Position numbers and translations under genes: made by a program. A stretch of 21,527 nt of DNA, taken from the NCBI GenBank assembly GCA_003427395.1, contig BFEA01000240.1, positions 162,535 to 184,061 on the forward strand, read 5' to 3'. The first letter of the stretch is position 1. Each line of letters starts with the position of its first letter. The notes under the pieces are model-generated. The model was not told where the DNA came from. It searched no databases and worked only from the letters and a program-made list of their open reading frames with translations. This document shows, piece by piece, positions 1 through 8,290 of this stretch. This DNA is from Chara braunii. Its lineage: Eukaryota; Streptophyta; Charophyceae; Charales; Characeae.

Positions 1-19
1 AAAAAAAAAAAAAAAAAAA
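1..19. repeat. poly(A) run at the window edge
   Basis: Nineteen uninterrupted A residues open the window, followed by A-rich sequence to about 55. It may be the tail of a retroposed element lying outside the window, or an assembly edge. Nothing to the left is visible, so the two cannot be separated. Confidence 0.8.
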
Positions 20-50
20 GATAAGAAAAAGCAATGAACGACATAAGAAA

Positions 51-930
51 AGTCTGACCTCTCAATCCATGAGCAACTCCTGGTCTCCCCTAAACCAGAT
101 ACAACACTCCAGAAGTCGTAACATCCTAGCTAATACCAGCCATAGCTTTCGTGTTTTCACTGCCAAGACTATACCCGACCCCTTAGGTTGTCATGGCAGC
201 CCCCTCTAGTTCGCCATTGGATTGCCTTCCTCCCTCGACGAATCCCCAGACTTCTCTACCAGGCCTCACGCTCCTGCCATAAACAGGTCATAGGGCAAAA
301 CACCCCAGCACCGGCCAGCGTTGTCTTGGCATCGGCAAACCAGGAGCATAAAACACCACACCTTTGTATGGCGTCGACCAGGCTTCTACCACCTTTAAAA
401 TCCTGTATCCAATATAAGAGGAAACTAAAATGACGCCTAGGATGGAAGAAAAACGGGTGAGCTTACATAGCTCATATAATTAGTAAACTATAAACCACAT
501 CAACAAAACCTGACTCCACAATCATGAACAACTCCCAGCCTCCCCTCTATCTGACTCAGCATTCCAATGACAATCTCATCCTGACCAATACCAGCCATAG
601 CCATCATGTTTTCACAGCCAAGAATGTACCCGGCCCCTTAGGTCGTCATGGCAGCACCCCCCAGTTCGCCCCTGGATTGCCTTCCTCCCTCGACCAATCC
701 CCAGATCTCTCTACCAGGCCTCACGCTCCTGCTACTAAACAGGTCACAGGGCTTCGCCCTAGCACCGGCCAGCATCATTCTGGCATCGGCAAACTAGGAG
801 CATAAAACATCATCACTTTGCAAGGCAGCGGTCAGGACTCCAAGCATCCTTGAAACCTGTATCCTATAAGAGAAGAAAGCTGACCATCGTTTAGGATTGG
901 AATAAAGCCAGATAAGCTAGACATAGCCTA
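51..930 (+). repeat. 455-bp diverged head-to-tail duplication
   Basis: Copy 1 (about 51-475) and copy 2 (about 506-930) align along their length with an offset near 455 bases. Shared blocks include the run around the Met-like ATGAGCAACTCC/ATGAACAACTCC, the CCTTAGGT.GTCATGGCAGC block, the CTACCAGGCCTCACGCTCCTGC block and GCACCGGCCAGC. Substitutions and small indels are scattered, and the open frames at 188-433 and 524-805 lie in different alignment registers. I therefore read this as old non-coding repeat DNA rather than a duplicated gene. A weak third start (AACATAAGAAAATCC) is seen near 1066. Confidence 0.75.
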
Positions 931-1440
931 GACCGTAATGTACTACGCTGGGCCTGGATCTTTAAAGACAGTTGTCCGTCTCCCAGTCCCTTACATAGCA
1001 TAGTGAGATTGAAGATTGATAATGATTAAAACCATGCTACATACGTAGCACAGCTGAGCAAACAGAACATAAGAAAATCCTCACCCTCCTCCTTTCCACC
1101 CTGTCCCGTAGTTGTCTCCACCGACATCGAATACCTACTTGGGGATCTTCGTTATCGGCCCCAACTGGGGGACAGGCCCACAATCCACCCCCATCTTCTC
1201 CAGAGGCATACAGTTCCCTCCTAAAGTAAACCTCTGTCTACCCCTTACCCTAATCTGCCCCTGCTGAGGTTGGACGCATTCGCTCACATCTACCCCAGCC
1301 CCAGAATAGAGTATCCCCCTCAGTCTGCCCGTACCCCCTCCAGGGCGTTTACCACCCACCTTGTGAAACCCCAAGAAATTCCGAGAGAAGATCAGGCGTG
1401 AAGCACCTGAATACCAATTGAAGAACTGAAGGATTGATTG
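931..1440. other. no recognisable feature
   Basis: Mixed-composition DNA with a pyrimidine-rich block at about 1080-1380. A 109-codon open frame on the minus strand (1464-1135) shows no motif and ends in a low-complexity stretch. I see no gene, RNA or element end here. Confidence 0.5.
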
Positions 1441-1800
1441 AATAAAGATATAAAGAGATACCATTTAAGATTGAAAAAAGGTTGAAAAAAATCATCAAGG
1501 ATTGGTTAGTTAGAAATTACGAAATTATATATTTTAGGTATTAAAGAATACCATTCAGATTAATTTAACGTGAAAATCCAAGAGCTGAAGATAAGGATAA
1601 TAAGGATGATCAGGAATATATATTAAGATCTTAGTTAGGATGGTGATAATCAAGATGATAGCATGATGATCAGGTGATTAGAAGATGATTAGAAGATGAT
1701 TAATCAATAAAGTAGACAAGTAAGTAGATAAGTATATAGATAAGTATATACTTCCAAATAGGAGACAGGTAGGAACAACTAGATGATAATAGCAGTAAGT
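1441..1800. repeat. AT-rich cryptic simple-sequence DNA (GAT/AGTA-like)
   Basis: Purine-rich AT-rich sequence built from imperfect GAT, GATT and AAGTATATAG-like words. Examples are repeats of TTAGAAGATGA at about 1677-1702 and of GATAAGTATATA at about 1725-1752. It looks like a degenerate microsatellite, with no coding potential. Confidence 0.6.
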
Positions 1801-2185
1801 GAAGTGCTTGAAAGTGAGATCAAATTCCCACCTCTTCCCTCGCCACTTCAACGATCATTTTCCGGTTGATGAATATAGTGCCAGTTGCTGACGATGTAGC
1901 CTTGGATAAGGATTGCTGCTGTTGCTGAACTGCCTTTCGCCAGGTCAGGTAATTACCACACTTCCTCTGCCGCCGCGAGACTGCTGCCAAATCCCGCTGC
2001 TCCTCGACAAATCCGGACGCCAAAATGCAATAGATACCCTGCCAACCACCTTTCCAGATTACGTGAGGTTTGATCATCCCTCACCGGTACTGGCCCACTC
2101 CCATATCTGATAGCCAGATACTGGAAGGTTGCCTGCGCCCCCGTGTGCCTGACACGGCGATCCCAGACAAAAGTTGCCAGCAAGA
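1801..2185. other. no recognisable feature
   Basis: Overlapping open frames exist on both strands (for example 2077-1820 minus and 1913-2110 plus) but none has a recognisable domain or codon pattern. The minus-strand frame has a CAG/CTG-type Gln run from a short GCTGTTGCTG stretch. Nothing supportable is present. Confidence 0.4.
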
Positions 2186-2231
2186 GTGCACTAGCGGTTA
2201 ATGGAAGGCTAAAAATTCGGGTTTTTTCGCC
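2186..2231 (+). repeat. dispersed 44-46-bp repeat, copy 1
   Basis: This block begins GTGCACTAGCGGTTAATGG and runs through AAGGCTAAAAATTCGGG to TTTTTTCGCC. It recurs in the opposite orientation at 14818-14861 and 14883-14926 with only one or two differences. The conservation contrasts with the decay of surrounding repeats, which suggests a recently mobile or conserved element end. Family unknown. Confidence 0.85.
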
Positions 2232-2936
2232 ACATGGCACCCACAGCTGCGCACACAAGGTGCAATTACAACTGCACATGTGGGCGGGCATTGAGGGCGA
2301 GGCACACAGCTGCGTGCAGAAATGCGCGCCCGAGCGTGAACACCCCCCTGCTCCACGACGCCCGAACGATCCGACGCCTGCCATCGATGGTCAACAGCGC
2401 GGCAGCGCTAACACGCGCTTGGCCGTCAGCCCAACACAAAGACATAGCAACACCTACGATTTTCCTTCCTTTTTTCTTTTCTTTTTTTTCTTTTTTGTAA
2501 GCCCCATCAAAAGACCCTCCTCTCCATGCTACCTCTGATCAATCACCTCGGCGCAACCCCCCCTCCCTCTCTGCCCTACCTTAGTGTGGACCACCCAGGA
2601 CCATCACTCATCACCAACTCGGCTAGGTGACCTGACCAGACAGCGGTTGCAGGCACCAGGGTTAAGGGGGGGACCCTTCCCCACTCAGCCCTGCTTGAAG
2701 CGGACGCTGTGCAAACCCCGTTGCATGGTACTTCGGGAGCTAGGTGTGAACGCGTGACAGGTGCCTCATAGGGGACTGGTTAGGCAATACATCGGGATGA
2801 TCAAACGGTCAGGTGGTGGAAGACCTGTCATATGCCTCGTAGCCAGCCTCTACAACAACCTGGACTTTCCTGAGGGGGTTCAGACTCCCCTGTGTGTCCC
2901 CCAATCAGCAATGTTCTTATGACCCCAGCCCCCAGG
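2232..2936. other. no gene seen; includes a polypyrimidine tract
   Basis: The first part has repeated CACAGCTGCG words (about 2240 and 2307) and a T/C tract at about 2461-2498. From 2540 to 2900 the DNA is GC-balanced and unique within the window. I recognise neither a coding sequence nor an element end in it, although its base composition would fit an old repeat. Confidence 0.4.
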
Positions 2937-3038
2937 ATATGAGTCAAACTATAGCCTAGATATCACGCCTAGTGTCTAATGGCCCCTATATGAGTCGAAC
3001 TATATCCTAGATATCATGGGTAGTGTCTAATGGCCCCT
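2937..3038 (+). repeat. 51-bp tandem duplication
   Basis: Two adjacent 51-bp units (2937-2987 and 2988-3038) start ATATGAGTC and end TAATGGCCCCT, with about six differences between them. It is a local tandem duplication, with no coding meaning apparent. Confidence 0.85.
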
Positions 3039-3302
3039 CCCTAGCCAAGGTCTAACCTCATCACATCCCCTCGAGAAGCCAGGTTGTTTATCTAGTGATG
3101 CTGTTATTGTGGTTATTCTGAACGTTACTTGATTGGAAGCCAGTCTGTTGGGATCCTAGCCTCATCAGTGGGGTCTACGGTCCAATCATCCATTACCTCA
3201 CCTCGGTCATGAGCTAGATCCGTCTTTTGTCGTTATAGGGTTGTAAACGGCCCCTAGTCTCCGCCATTTCCTCTCCTGGCCTTTCATGAGTATTTCTTTT
3301 TT
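3039..3302. other. no recognisable feature
   Basis: Unique sequence leading to a short T tract (about 3296-3302) that abuts the MITE. No open frame, RNA box or repeat was recognised. Confidence 0.4.
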
Positions 3303-3534
3303 GGGGAAACTGCTCATGAGTCACCTTTTCAGTTTGAAATAGGCAAGAAAAGACAAAGTGGCATCATCGTTTGAGTTTCAGAATGTGCAAGTTTAGCAGG
3401 GGGTTGAAACTGTGGCCGTTTTTTTGTTGTGGCTTGAATGCAGATTTAGCAATAGCTTTTTTTGCCCTGTTGTTTAGAGAACTGCTAAAGTTGCCTATTC
3501 CAAACACTGGGGGTGACCAAGGAGCCGTTGCCCC
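3303..3534. mobile_element. MITE-like element, 232 bp, long terminal inverted repeats
   Basis: The left end starts GGGGAAACTGCTCATGAGTC and the right end, read on the other strand, starts GGGGCAACGGCTCCTTGGTC. The similarity continues inward for about 45 bases to a shared AATAGGCAA (3339-3347 and its complement at 3490-3498). Both ends abut T-rich tracts (3296-3302 and 3535-3558), so a target-site duplication inside T-runs is possible but cannot be resolved. Short length, no coding capacity and G-starting inverted repeats fit a non-autonomous DNA transposon; superfamily not assignable (PIF/Harbinger-like or Mutator-like). Open frames on both strands here are shadows of the hairpin and the T-tract. 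Confidence 0.8.
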
Positions 3535-3575
3535 TTTTTTCTTTTTTCTTTTTTTTTGTTTTTGTTTCTTCGAGT
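3535..3575 (+). repeat. T-rich tract flanking the MITE
   Basis: Tandem TTTTTTC-type words followed by a T-run. It may represent the insertion target of the preceding element. It encodes only Phe/Lys runs in shadow frames. Confidence 0.7.
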
Positions 3576-3679
3576 GGCAGGCCAGGGAATATGGGTCCAA
3601 TAATTGACGACAATTATATCCTTCCCTCCTGTGGATGATGATGATCATGAAAGGACCCTATTATGTAAAATCACCCCTG

Positions 3680-3770
3680 TGGCCAAGCCAAACCAAAATT
3701 ATCCCCTTGCCGTATGCCCTATCTATTTGGTCGTTGGTTCGGATCCAACCTGGTAATCGAATCCAACCTG
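3680..3770 (+). repeat. possible tRNA-like fragment with short tandem repeat
   Basis: A TGGCCAAGCC word at 3680 resembles an RNA polymerase III A box, and GGTTCGGATCC at 3736-3746 resembles a B box, 56 bases apart. A small duplication of ATCCAACCTGGT follows (about 3742-3770). I cannot draw a convincing cloverleaf, so a decayed SINE head is only one reading; chance similarity is the other. Confidence 0.25.
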
Positions 3771-4106
3771 GTCGTTGGGAACCAAACTTTCCTCTCTGTT
3801 CGACTCTAGGTCGGCGTTTGATCTCGAACGCATAACACTCGCTCTCAGGGCTGTGGTCCCATCAGCGACGGGCTAAACGGGATGGACTGAGGCAGGCAGT
3901 GGACATACAGGAAAAGCGGGTGTTGAATGGAATTCCAGGAAGCTGGCTGCGCTACCGGCAACAGAGAGCTCGGCGACAGGCTGGGAAATACAGGCAGTCC
4001 TATGGGAAAGAAAGGAGCCTTTGGACAGACAGAGTAAAGGCCACAGCCCCAGGATCCAGTGGACACAATAAGCGGTACTGTCATGATGTAATTAAGGGAC
4101 GCTGGA

Positions 4107-4149
4107 CCCGGTTTCCAGCAGGTGCCGCCCCCCACCAATAGATGGAGCA
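4107..4149 (+). repeat. retroposon 3' tail fragment shared with the LINE at 7258-7300
   Basis: About 43 bases, with the core GGTTTCCAGCA and CCCACCAATA, match the complement of 7258-7300 with roughly five differences. At 7225-7300 this block lies directly before a poly(A) tail on the minus strand. Here it is on the plus strand and is followed after about 30 bases by an A-rich stretch (4178-4187). It is either the 3' end of a second LINE copy or a SINE that shares its partner LINE's tail. The sequence at about 3845-4106 would be its body, but I recognise nothing in it. Confidence 0.7.
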
Positions 4150-4188
4150 GCCCATCGACCAAGCCCTCAATTCTGAAGGAAAAAAACA

Positions 4189-4279
4189 GGATAGAAACAA
4201 GTTGTGTGGCAGTCGAGCGACCCAAATCTGCCCGACAGTGACTTGTAATCCCACGGTCAGTGTTTTACATGTATTACCT
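4189..4279 (+). repeat. dispersed repeat X, copy 1
   Basis: This block, from GGATAGAAA to TTTACATGTATTACC, matches 5455-5541 with scattered differences. Shared words include GTGTGGCAGT, GACCCAAATC and TTTTACATGTATTACC. A tRNA-like SINE head follows copy 1 immediately, and a foldback follows copy 2. Function unknown. Confidence 0.8.
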
Positions 4280-4281
4280 GA

Positions 4282-4358
4282 AAATGTAGCTCAGTGGTTA
4301 GAGCACCGGTTGGAAATGCGCATTGTGGTAAAAGGTTGCGGGTTCAAAACTCAATTGC
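4282..4358 (+). repeat. tRNA-derived SINE head (degenerate tRNA-like sequence)
   Basis: TAGCTCAGTGGTTAGAGCAC at 4286-4305 is a textbook D-arm and A box, with a perfect GCTC/GAGC stem. GGTTGCGGGTTCAAAAC at 4334-4350 supplies the T-loop/B box. The 5' acceptor half (GAAAATG) does not pair with a 3' half, the anticodon arm is not recognisable, and the T stem has mismatches. This is a tRNA-derived retroposon promoter or tRNA relic, not a working tRNA gene. The body probably extends to about 4510, since no other element start is visible there. Confidence 0.75.
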
Positions 4359-4365
4359 AGTCTTG

Positions 4366-4590
4366 CGCATGGACACCGGCAGGGCGTTAGAATGACGCAC
4401 GGTTGGACACACACACCCTTGGGCTGACACGCGGTAAGCTTATACGGACACTGCCTGCGCACCACCCAAGGGGTTGTCCATGGTGTTGTATGTCGGGTCT
4501 TCACACTGCGTGGGTTGCTTGTGGATGTTGCTCGTGGTTGTTCTGTTGATCTCCCCAGTCTGGCATATCACACATAGGGGCCGTTTGCGA
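4366..4590. other. probable SINE body, otherwise featureless
   Basis: Sequence downstream of the tRNA-like head. It contains GACGCACGGTTGGACACACA and an inverted pair of ACCCAAGGGGTTGTCCATGG-type words, but no poly(A), no second copy in the window and no coding sequence. Confidence 0.35.
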
Positions 4591-4593
4591 TTG

Positions 4594-4645
4594 TCGCTCA
4601 CATGGTAGTCTTCAGGTCACATGTCATAGATCACGGGTTCAAGTC
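4594..4645 (+). repeat. second tRNA-like A/B-box pair (SINE-like)
   Basis: TCGCTCACATGG at 4594-4605 approximates an A box, and GGGTTCAAGTC at 4635-4645 is a good B box with a CATAGATCAC lead-in, at tRNA-like spacing. The head differs from the one at 4282, so this would be a separate family. Weaker than the first pair; a cloverleaf cannot be completed by eye. Confidence 0.5.
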
Positions 4646-4714
4646 TGGCTTGGGACTTTGGGGTGGATTCTTGTCCAGCTTGGCCTGTCATCGCTTCAAA
4701 CGAACACATAGTTC

Positions 4715-4865
4715 CCTCTACATAGTCTGCACATATCTGGCCTTCGGGCACACATATCTGGCTATACAGTTAACACAAAGCACACATAGCCTTCGGGCAG
4801 ACACAAAAACATGGCCCTATGGGCCCATACAAAACATACATAGCCTCTGGCCGCACACATATACA
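4715..4865 (+). repeat. degenerate short repeats (CACATAGCCTTCGGGC-like)
   Basis: Imperfect units combining CACACATAT or CACATAG with CTGGC, CCTTCGGGC or CCTATGGGC recur about six times. It looks like a decayed minisatellite, possibly the tail of the SINE-like unit just upstream. Confidence 0.6.
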
Positions 4866-4870
4866 CAACT

Positions 4871-5454
4871 ACGATACTGGGCTGGGGGGCTCTATCAGGT
4901 ATATGACGGGGTCTACGCATGCATGGCTTACCTCTAAGGTAGGGTAGGGATATAAGTCGCTCCGGCTAGTCTGAGTTCCGCCTAGCCTTGGGTAAGCTAG
5001 GGGAAGGACGGTAGGATGTCTCCGCAAGCGCTGGCCTGCCTTGCTTAGGTAATCCTGCTGGGTAGACTCTCTGAATTGGGCCTGTAGAAGATTGCATGAG
5101 CCTGGCGTCCGAAGTTCCCGTACGGCAAGGTTCGTCCGCTTCCGCTTCCATTAGGGTTGGGAGGTTGGCCCAGCCCTGGTGCTTGTCACTGCTGTCTGGT
5201 CCAAGTTGCCCTCAATACTGGTAGGGTGATGGTCCTGAGTGCTGGTCACACTGAGGTAGGATCGTGGGGACAGGGGGTGCGCTGGGAGTATTAACGTGAG
5301 GTAGGGTAGGTGGCCTATCCTGTCAGGACCATTGGCTGCCGCTACCAGCAATCACCGCGGGTCGCGTCCTTGGCCTCTATAACACCTTGGGGCATGGTCC
5401 CGTCCTCCTCTCCTTAACATCGGCACCTGGGCCATGGTCCCACTAGCAAGGGGA
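4871..5454. other. no recognisable feature
   Basis: GC-balanced DNA with GGTAGGGTAGG words near 4937 and 5300. Short minus-strand open frames (5151-4966 and 5351-5151) have no motif. I find no element ends, RNA boxes or splice-framed coding. Confidence 0.4.
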
Positions 5455-5541
5455 TAGGATAGAAAAGAGTTTGTGTGGCAGTTGAGTGACCCAAATCCTG
5501 CCGTGTAGTACTCGTGGGTCAGTATTTTACATGTATTACCC
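5455..5541 (+). repeat. dispersed repeat X, copy 2
   Basis: Second copy of the block at 4189-4279. Its 3' end (TTTACATGTATTACC) runs directly into the left arm of the foldback at 5539. Copy 1 continues at the same point into the tRNA-like head, so GTATTACC marks a divergence point in both. Confidence 0.8.
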
Positions 5542-5799
5542 TAAAAAGTAAGGAGATCTCTGTTCCCCTCCTCTCCTAAACACTGGGCATGCCGGTGCAA
5601 AGGAAGCTTCCCGGCAAAATCTTTTCAATCCATTGGGGGTATGGCCAATACCAAAAAAGGGTGGGATCGGCCACCCGCTTTTGCTATTAGCCATACCCCC
5701 AACGGATCGAAAAGATTTTGCCGGGAAGCTTCCTTTACACAGGTATGCCCAGTGTTTAGAAGATGAGGAGGGGAACAAAGATCTCCTTACTTTTTCGGG
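5539..5799. mobile_element. 261-bp foldback element, near-complete hairpin
   Basis: The left arm (CCCTAAAAAGTAAGGAGATC from 5539) is complementary, with few mismatches, to the right arm ending GATCTCCTTACTTTTTCGGG at 5799. Pairing continues inward through AAGCTTCC, GGCAAAATCTTTTC, GGGGGTATGGCC, AATA, CAAAA and GGGTGG (5659-5664 with 5671-5676), leaving a loop of about six bases at 5665-5670. Mirrored open frames on both strands are a by-product of this symmetry. It resembles a foldback or MITE-type DNA element; transcription would give a long double-stranded hairpin that could feed small-RNA processing (inference). Possible flanking duplication TTACC/CTACC is weak. Confidence 0.85.
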
Positions 5800-6572
5800 C
5801 ACCCTACCTGGTCAGAAAGTTGGGTTGAATGCATTGCTTAAACTGCAATGTGAAACTGTATCTTCGCCCATAGTGCAATTGTAACTCATTTTTGTGACTC
5901 CCGCGTAGTTTCCCCTTTTCAGTATTTTGTTTGTTGTTGTGCAATTATCTCATTTGGTGGAGAGAGATGGGTAATGCAATCAGATGCAAAGGACCATAAG
6001 GCATAAGGAATCAGGGAAGGCGAAACAACACACAAGTGAACGAAAAACGACGGAATGGGCAGGAAAAGAAGAATAAGAAACTAAACAAAGCCATGGACGA
6101 ATTACGCACGAGAACAGGCAATGAAAATTTTCAATAGAACACAAGTATCCGTGCCATGCTGGCGAGTCCCTACGTGTTTCATCCGCCCGCCAGAAGCGGA
6201 ATTGTCAGGGGACAATGGAGCGCATGACCACCACGAAGAGTGAAATCCCGTACAAATATTGAAGCATTGTCTACGAGAAAGTCCCATGCCACACTAGCTG
6301 GATGAAGTTCTCATCAGATCCCATGACACACAATACTCTGAACATGTCCATACTCAACCGTTCACACAAAGAGAGAGAGAAAAATGTGGAAGCTGTAGTC
6401 GAAGAATTGATGAAGCCACGATCGAAAGAGCCACAAAAGAGAGAAGACGATAGAGGAACCTTCAACCGTTCACTCAAAAGGTAAGAACAGAGATGCCAGC
6501 AAACAAAGGACAGGTTTCAAAGGTGTCCTTCAAACTGTTCGGCAGAGAACGAGAAATCGAGAAAAAGAAAGC
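5800..6572. other. no recognisable gene
   Basis: Short open frames at 6287-6102 (minus), 6477-6271 (minus) and 6302-6484 (plus) overlap each other. The plus frame is Lys/Glu/Arg-rich from a GAGAGA stretch near 6369-6380, a composition effect. No domain, splice-framed exon pair or element end was identified. Confidence 0.4.
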
Positions 6573-6594
6573 GGGGGGGGGGGGGGGGGGGGGG

Positions 6595-6654
<60 letters not shown>
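6573..6654 (+). repeat. G25 run plus (GA)29 microsatellite
   Basis: Twenty-five G residues (6573-6597) pass directly into about 29 GA units ending at 6654. On the other strand this is a C-run and a TC tract. Reading frames through it give Gly/Arg-Glu or Ser-Leu/Pro runs and are not genes. Exact length is unlikely to be reliable in a short-read assembly. Confidence 0.98.
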
Positions 6655-6657
<3 letters not shown>

Positions 6658-7224
6658 AGTTTGAATTTTGAAAATTATTGCGCCTTTAGTGGCATGCCAC
6701 TGCCAGAGAAGAGAGTGAGTCAGGTTTGGGCGGGAAGAAAGAGAATGAAACATATATGAGGTGCACTTCCCCGCGTTATACACCTCGAAGCCGAAAAAGG
6801 TAATTGTACGCGATTAGAACCAGCAAGTCGTTAGTGTACGATCAAGCACGAGGCCTGCGTCGTTTGGCGAAAGCAGGTGCGAAATCGAACATCCCGGAGC
6901 GCACATAGTCGGCACGCATTGTAGCAATTCGCCTTAGTGAATGAGGTTCAAGAGGGTACGAGTCGTCAACTGCGTAAATAAAGCAAAAAAACACAAGAAC
7001 TGCTTTAGATTTTCTGGATTGACAAACCATTGGATCTAGTCTGCAGGCCGGTACCATCATCGAGAGCCGTAAAAAGAGAGAAAATTGAAACCATCAATCC
7101 CAGACGTTTTTTTACTCTGAAAAGCCTCTCAGACCCTTCGAGAACCATCTGTGGGAGAACCCTTTGAGGCGAAGCTCCTTCCCCAATCACAGATATATGG
7201 AGGGGGTCATGATCATTGCTGATC
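6655..7224. other. no recognisable gene
   Basis: Two minus-strand open frames (7060-6842 and 7265-7005) overlap in different phases. Neither shows a family signature that I recognise. The stretch precedes the LINE poly(A) tail and is therefore the LINE's 3' flank. Confidence 0.4.
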
Positions 7225-7300
7225 TTTTTTTTTTTTTTTTTTTTTTTTTGGACGAAGTGCTCCATGTATTGGTGGGGAGCGTCACTTGCTGGAAACCAGG
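7225..7300 (-). other. LINE copy A 3' end and poly(A) tail
   Basis: On the minus strand the last block (complement of 7258-7300, containing GGTTTCCAGCAAGTG and CCCACCAATACATGG) is followed by CACTTCGTCC and then 25 A residues (T run at 7225-7249). This is the normal 3' end of a target-primed insertion. The same end block recurs at 4107-4149. Confidence 0.75.
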
Positions 7301-7316
7301 TTTGTTTGAAACTTCA

Positions 7317-7585
7317 ATCATAATCATGAGAACAGATAATCTTGATGATCCTTGTGCCTCTTCAACCTAACCAGGGTGCCATAAATATTTTTCTTCCTAG
7401 CACTTAACCATAGCCCATTGCATTATAAGTTTATGTAGAACATCCACAACCAGATCAGAACCATGAGAACATATGACCTTGTTGATCATTGTGCCTCTTC
7501 ACCTTACCTAGGGTGCCAGAAATACTTTTCTTCCTAGCACTTGACTAAGCCCCATATAATAAGCATATGCAAAACATCCAAAACC
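7317..7585 (-). repeat. 135-bp tandem duplication in the LINE 3' UTR
   Basis: Two head-to-tail units, about 7317-7451 and 7452-7585, share CATGAGAACA, GTGCCTCTTC, AGGGTGCCA and TTCTTCCTAGCACTT, and end AACATCCA.AACC. Similarity is roughly 80-85% by eye. They lie between the LINE coding end and its poly(A), so they are most likely 3' UTR repeats. Confidence 0.8.
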
Positions 7586-7787
7586 AATGGATGCCAGGTC
7601 TAAACACTCATTCATACCCATACCATGATCTTGGAACCAAACATAGATTTGATGGAGGAAAAGGATCATGGAAATCCATCAGAGGCCTTAATGGAATATC
7701 AGGGTCAAATTCAATCCAGTCATTGAAGACCAGGCGGTAATTCCTTTGAAACCCACCGTGACCATCTTTTGTGCTCCCTCCCATTTC

Positions 7788-8290
7788 ACCTGCCCAATCC
7801 TCTCTCCCTGGTCCCCCCCAAGCCATCTTCGATTGAATAATTTAATATGTTGCAAGAGTTTTTTTTCAATATCAGATACTGTATTTTTCCCTTTAGAACT
7901 TCCCATTTGGTAGTGATCTCTGTTTGAATATGTTGCTTAATAGTTTCAGTAAATTTTGGCCCATCCAAGCGTGCACCTTCCATTTCATAGGTACACCTAC
8001 GTATCCATATTACCCAAATGACTACTCTCCTTTCTACTGTGAACAAGTTTAATGTAAAGTCATCTCTCTGATCTGGATTTCAAATTTCTAAGAGCAATGC
8101 CTTCCAATCCCATGGTCAGGGGAGGGACGTTCCCAATTGATCCCAAATCTTGTTCGACCAACGCCATAGGCAAACTGATCCTGGGCATTGGAGGAAAATG
8201 TGCTATATTGTTTTTGGTATTAACTTAGATGGGAAGACCGATTTACAAAACTTACACAAGGATAAGTTATTCAGCTTTGTTCTAAACATA
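7788..8290 (-). pseudogene. LINE A ORF2 C-terminus: second half of zinc finger and tail
   Basis: The minus strand from 8290 reads LCKFC (first Cys pair) and, after an in-frame TAG, HIFLQCPGSVCLWRW. This gives the CxxC...HxxxxC pattern of the reverse-transcriptase-associated zinc finger found at the end of plant L1-like ORF2 proteins. A hydrophobic VVIWVIWIRR segment (about 8020-7980), typical of the region after this finger, follows in another frame, then a tail ending near 7788. The finger is thought to help bind nucleic acid. The first half of the domain lies beyond the inserted element, at 9243-9330. Confidence 0.7.

Noticed and set aside
188-805. Open frames at 188-433 and 524-805 as duplicated genes
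   Set aside because: They lie in the two units of a DNA repeat, but their proteins do not align in frame, and neither shows a domain.
4282-4358. Functional tRNA gene
   Set aside because: The D-arm and B box are good, but the acceptor stem does not close and the anticodon arm is missing.
5536-5884. Overlapping open frames on both strands in the foldback
   Set aside because: They mirror each other because the DNA is an inverted repeat; no independent coding evidence.
6493-6783. Frames through the GA microsatellite
   Set aside because: Long Arg-Glu or Ser-Leu runs arise from the dinucleotide repeat alone.
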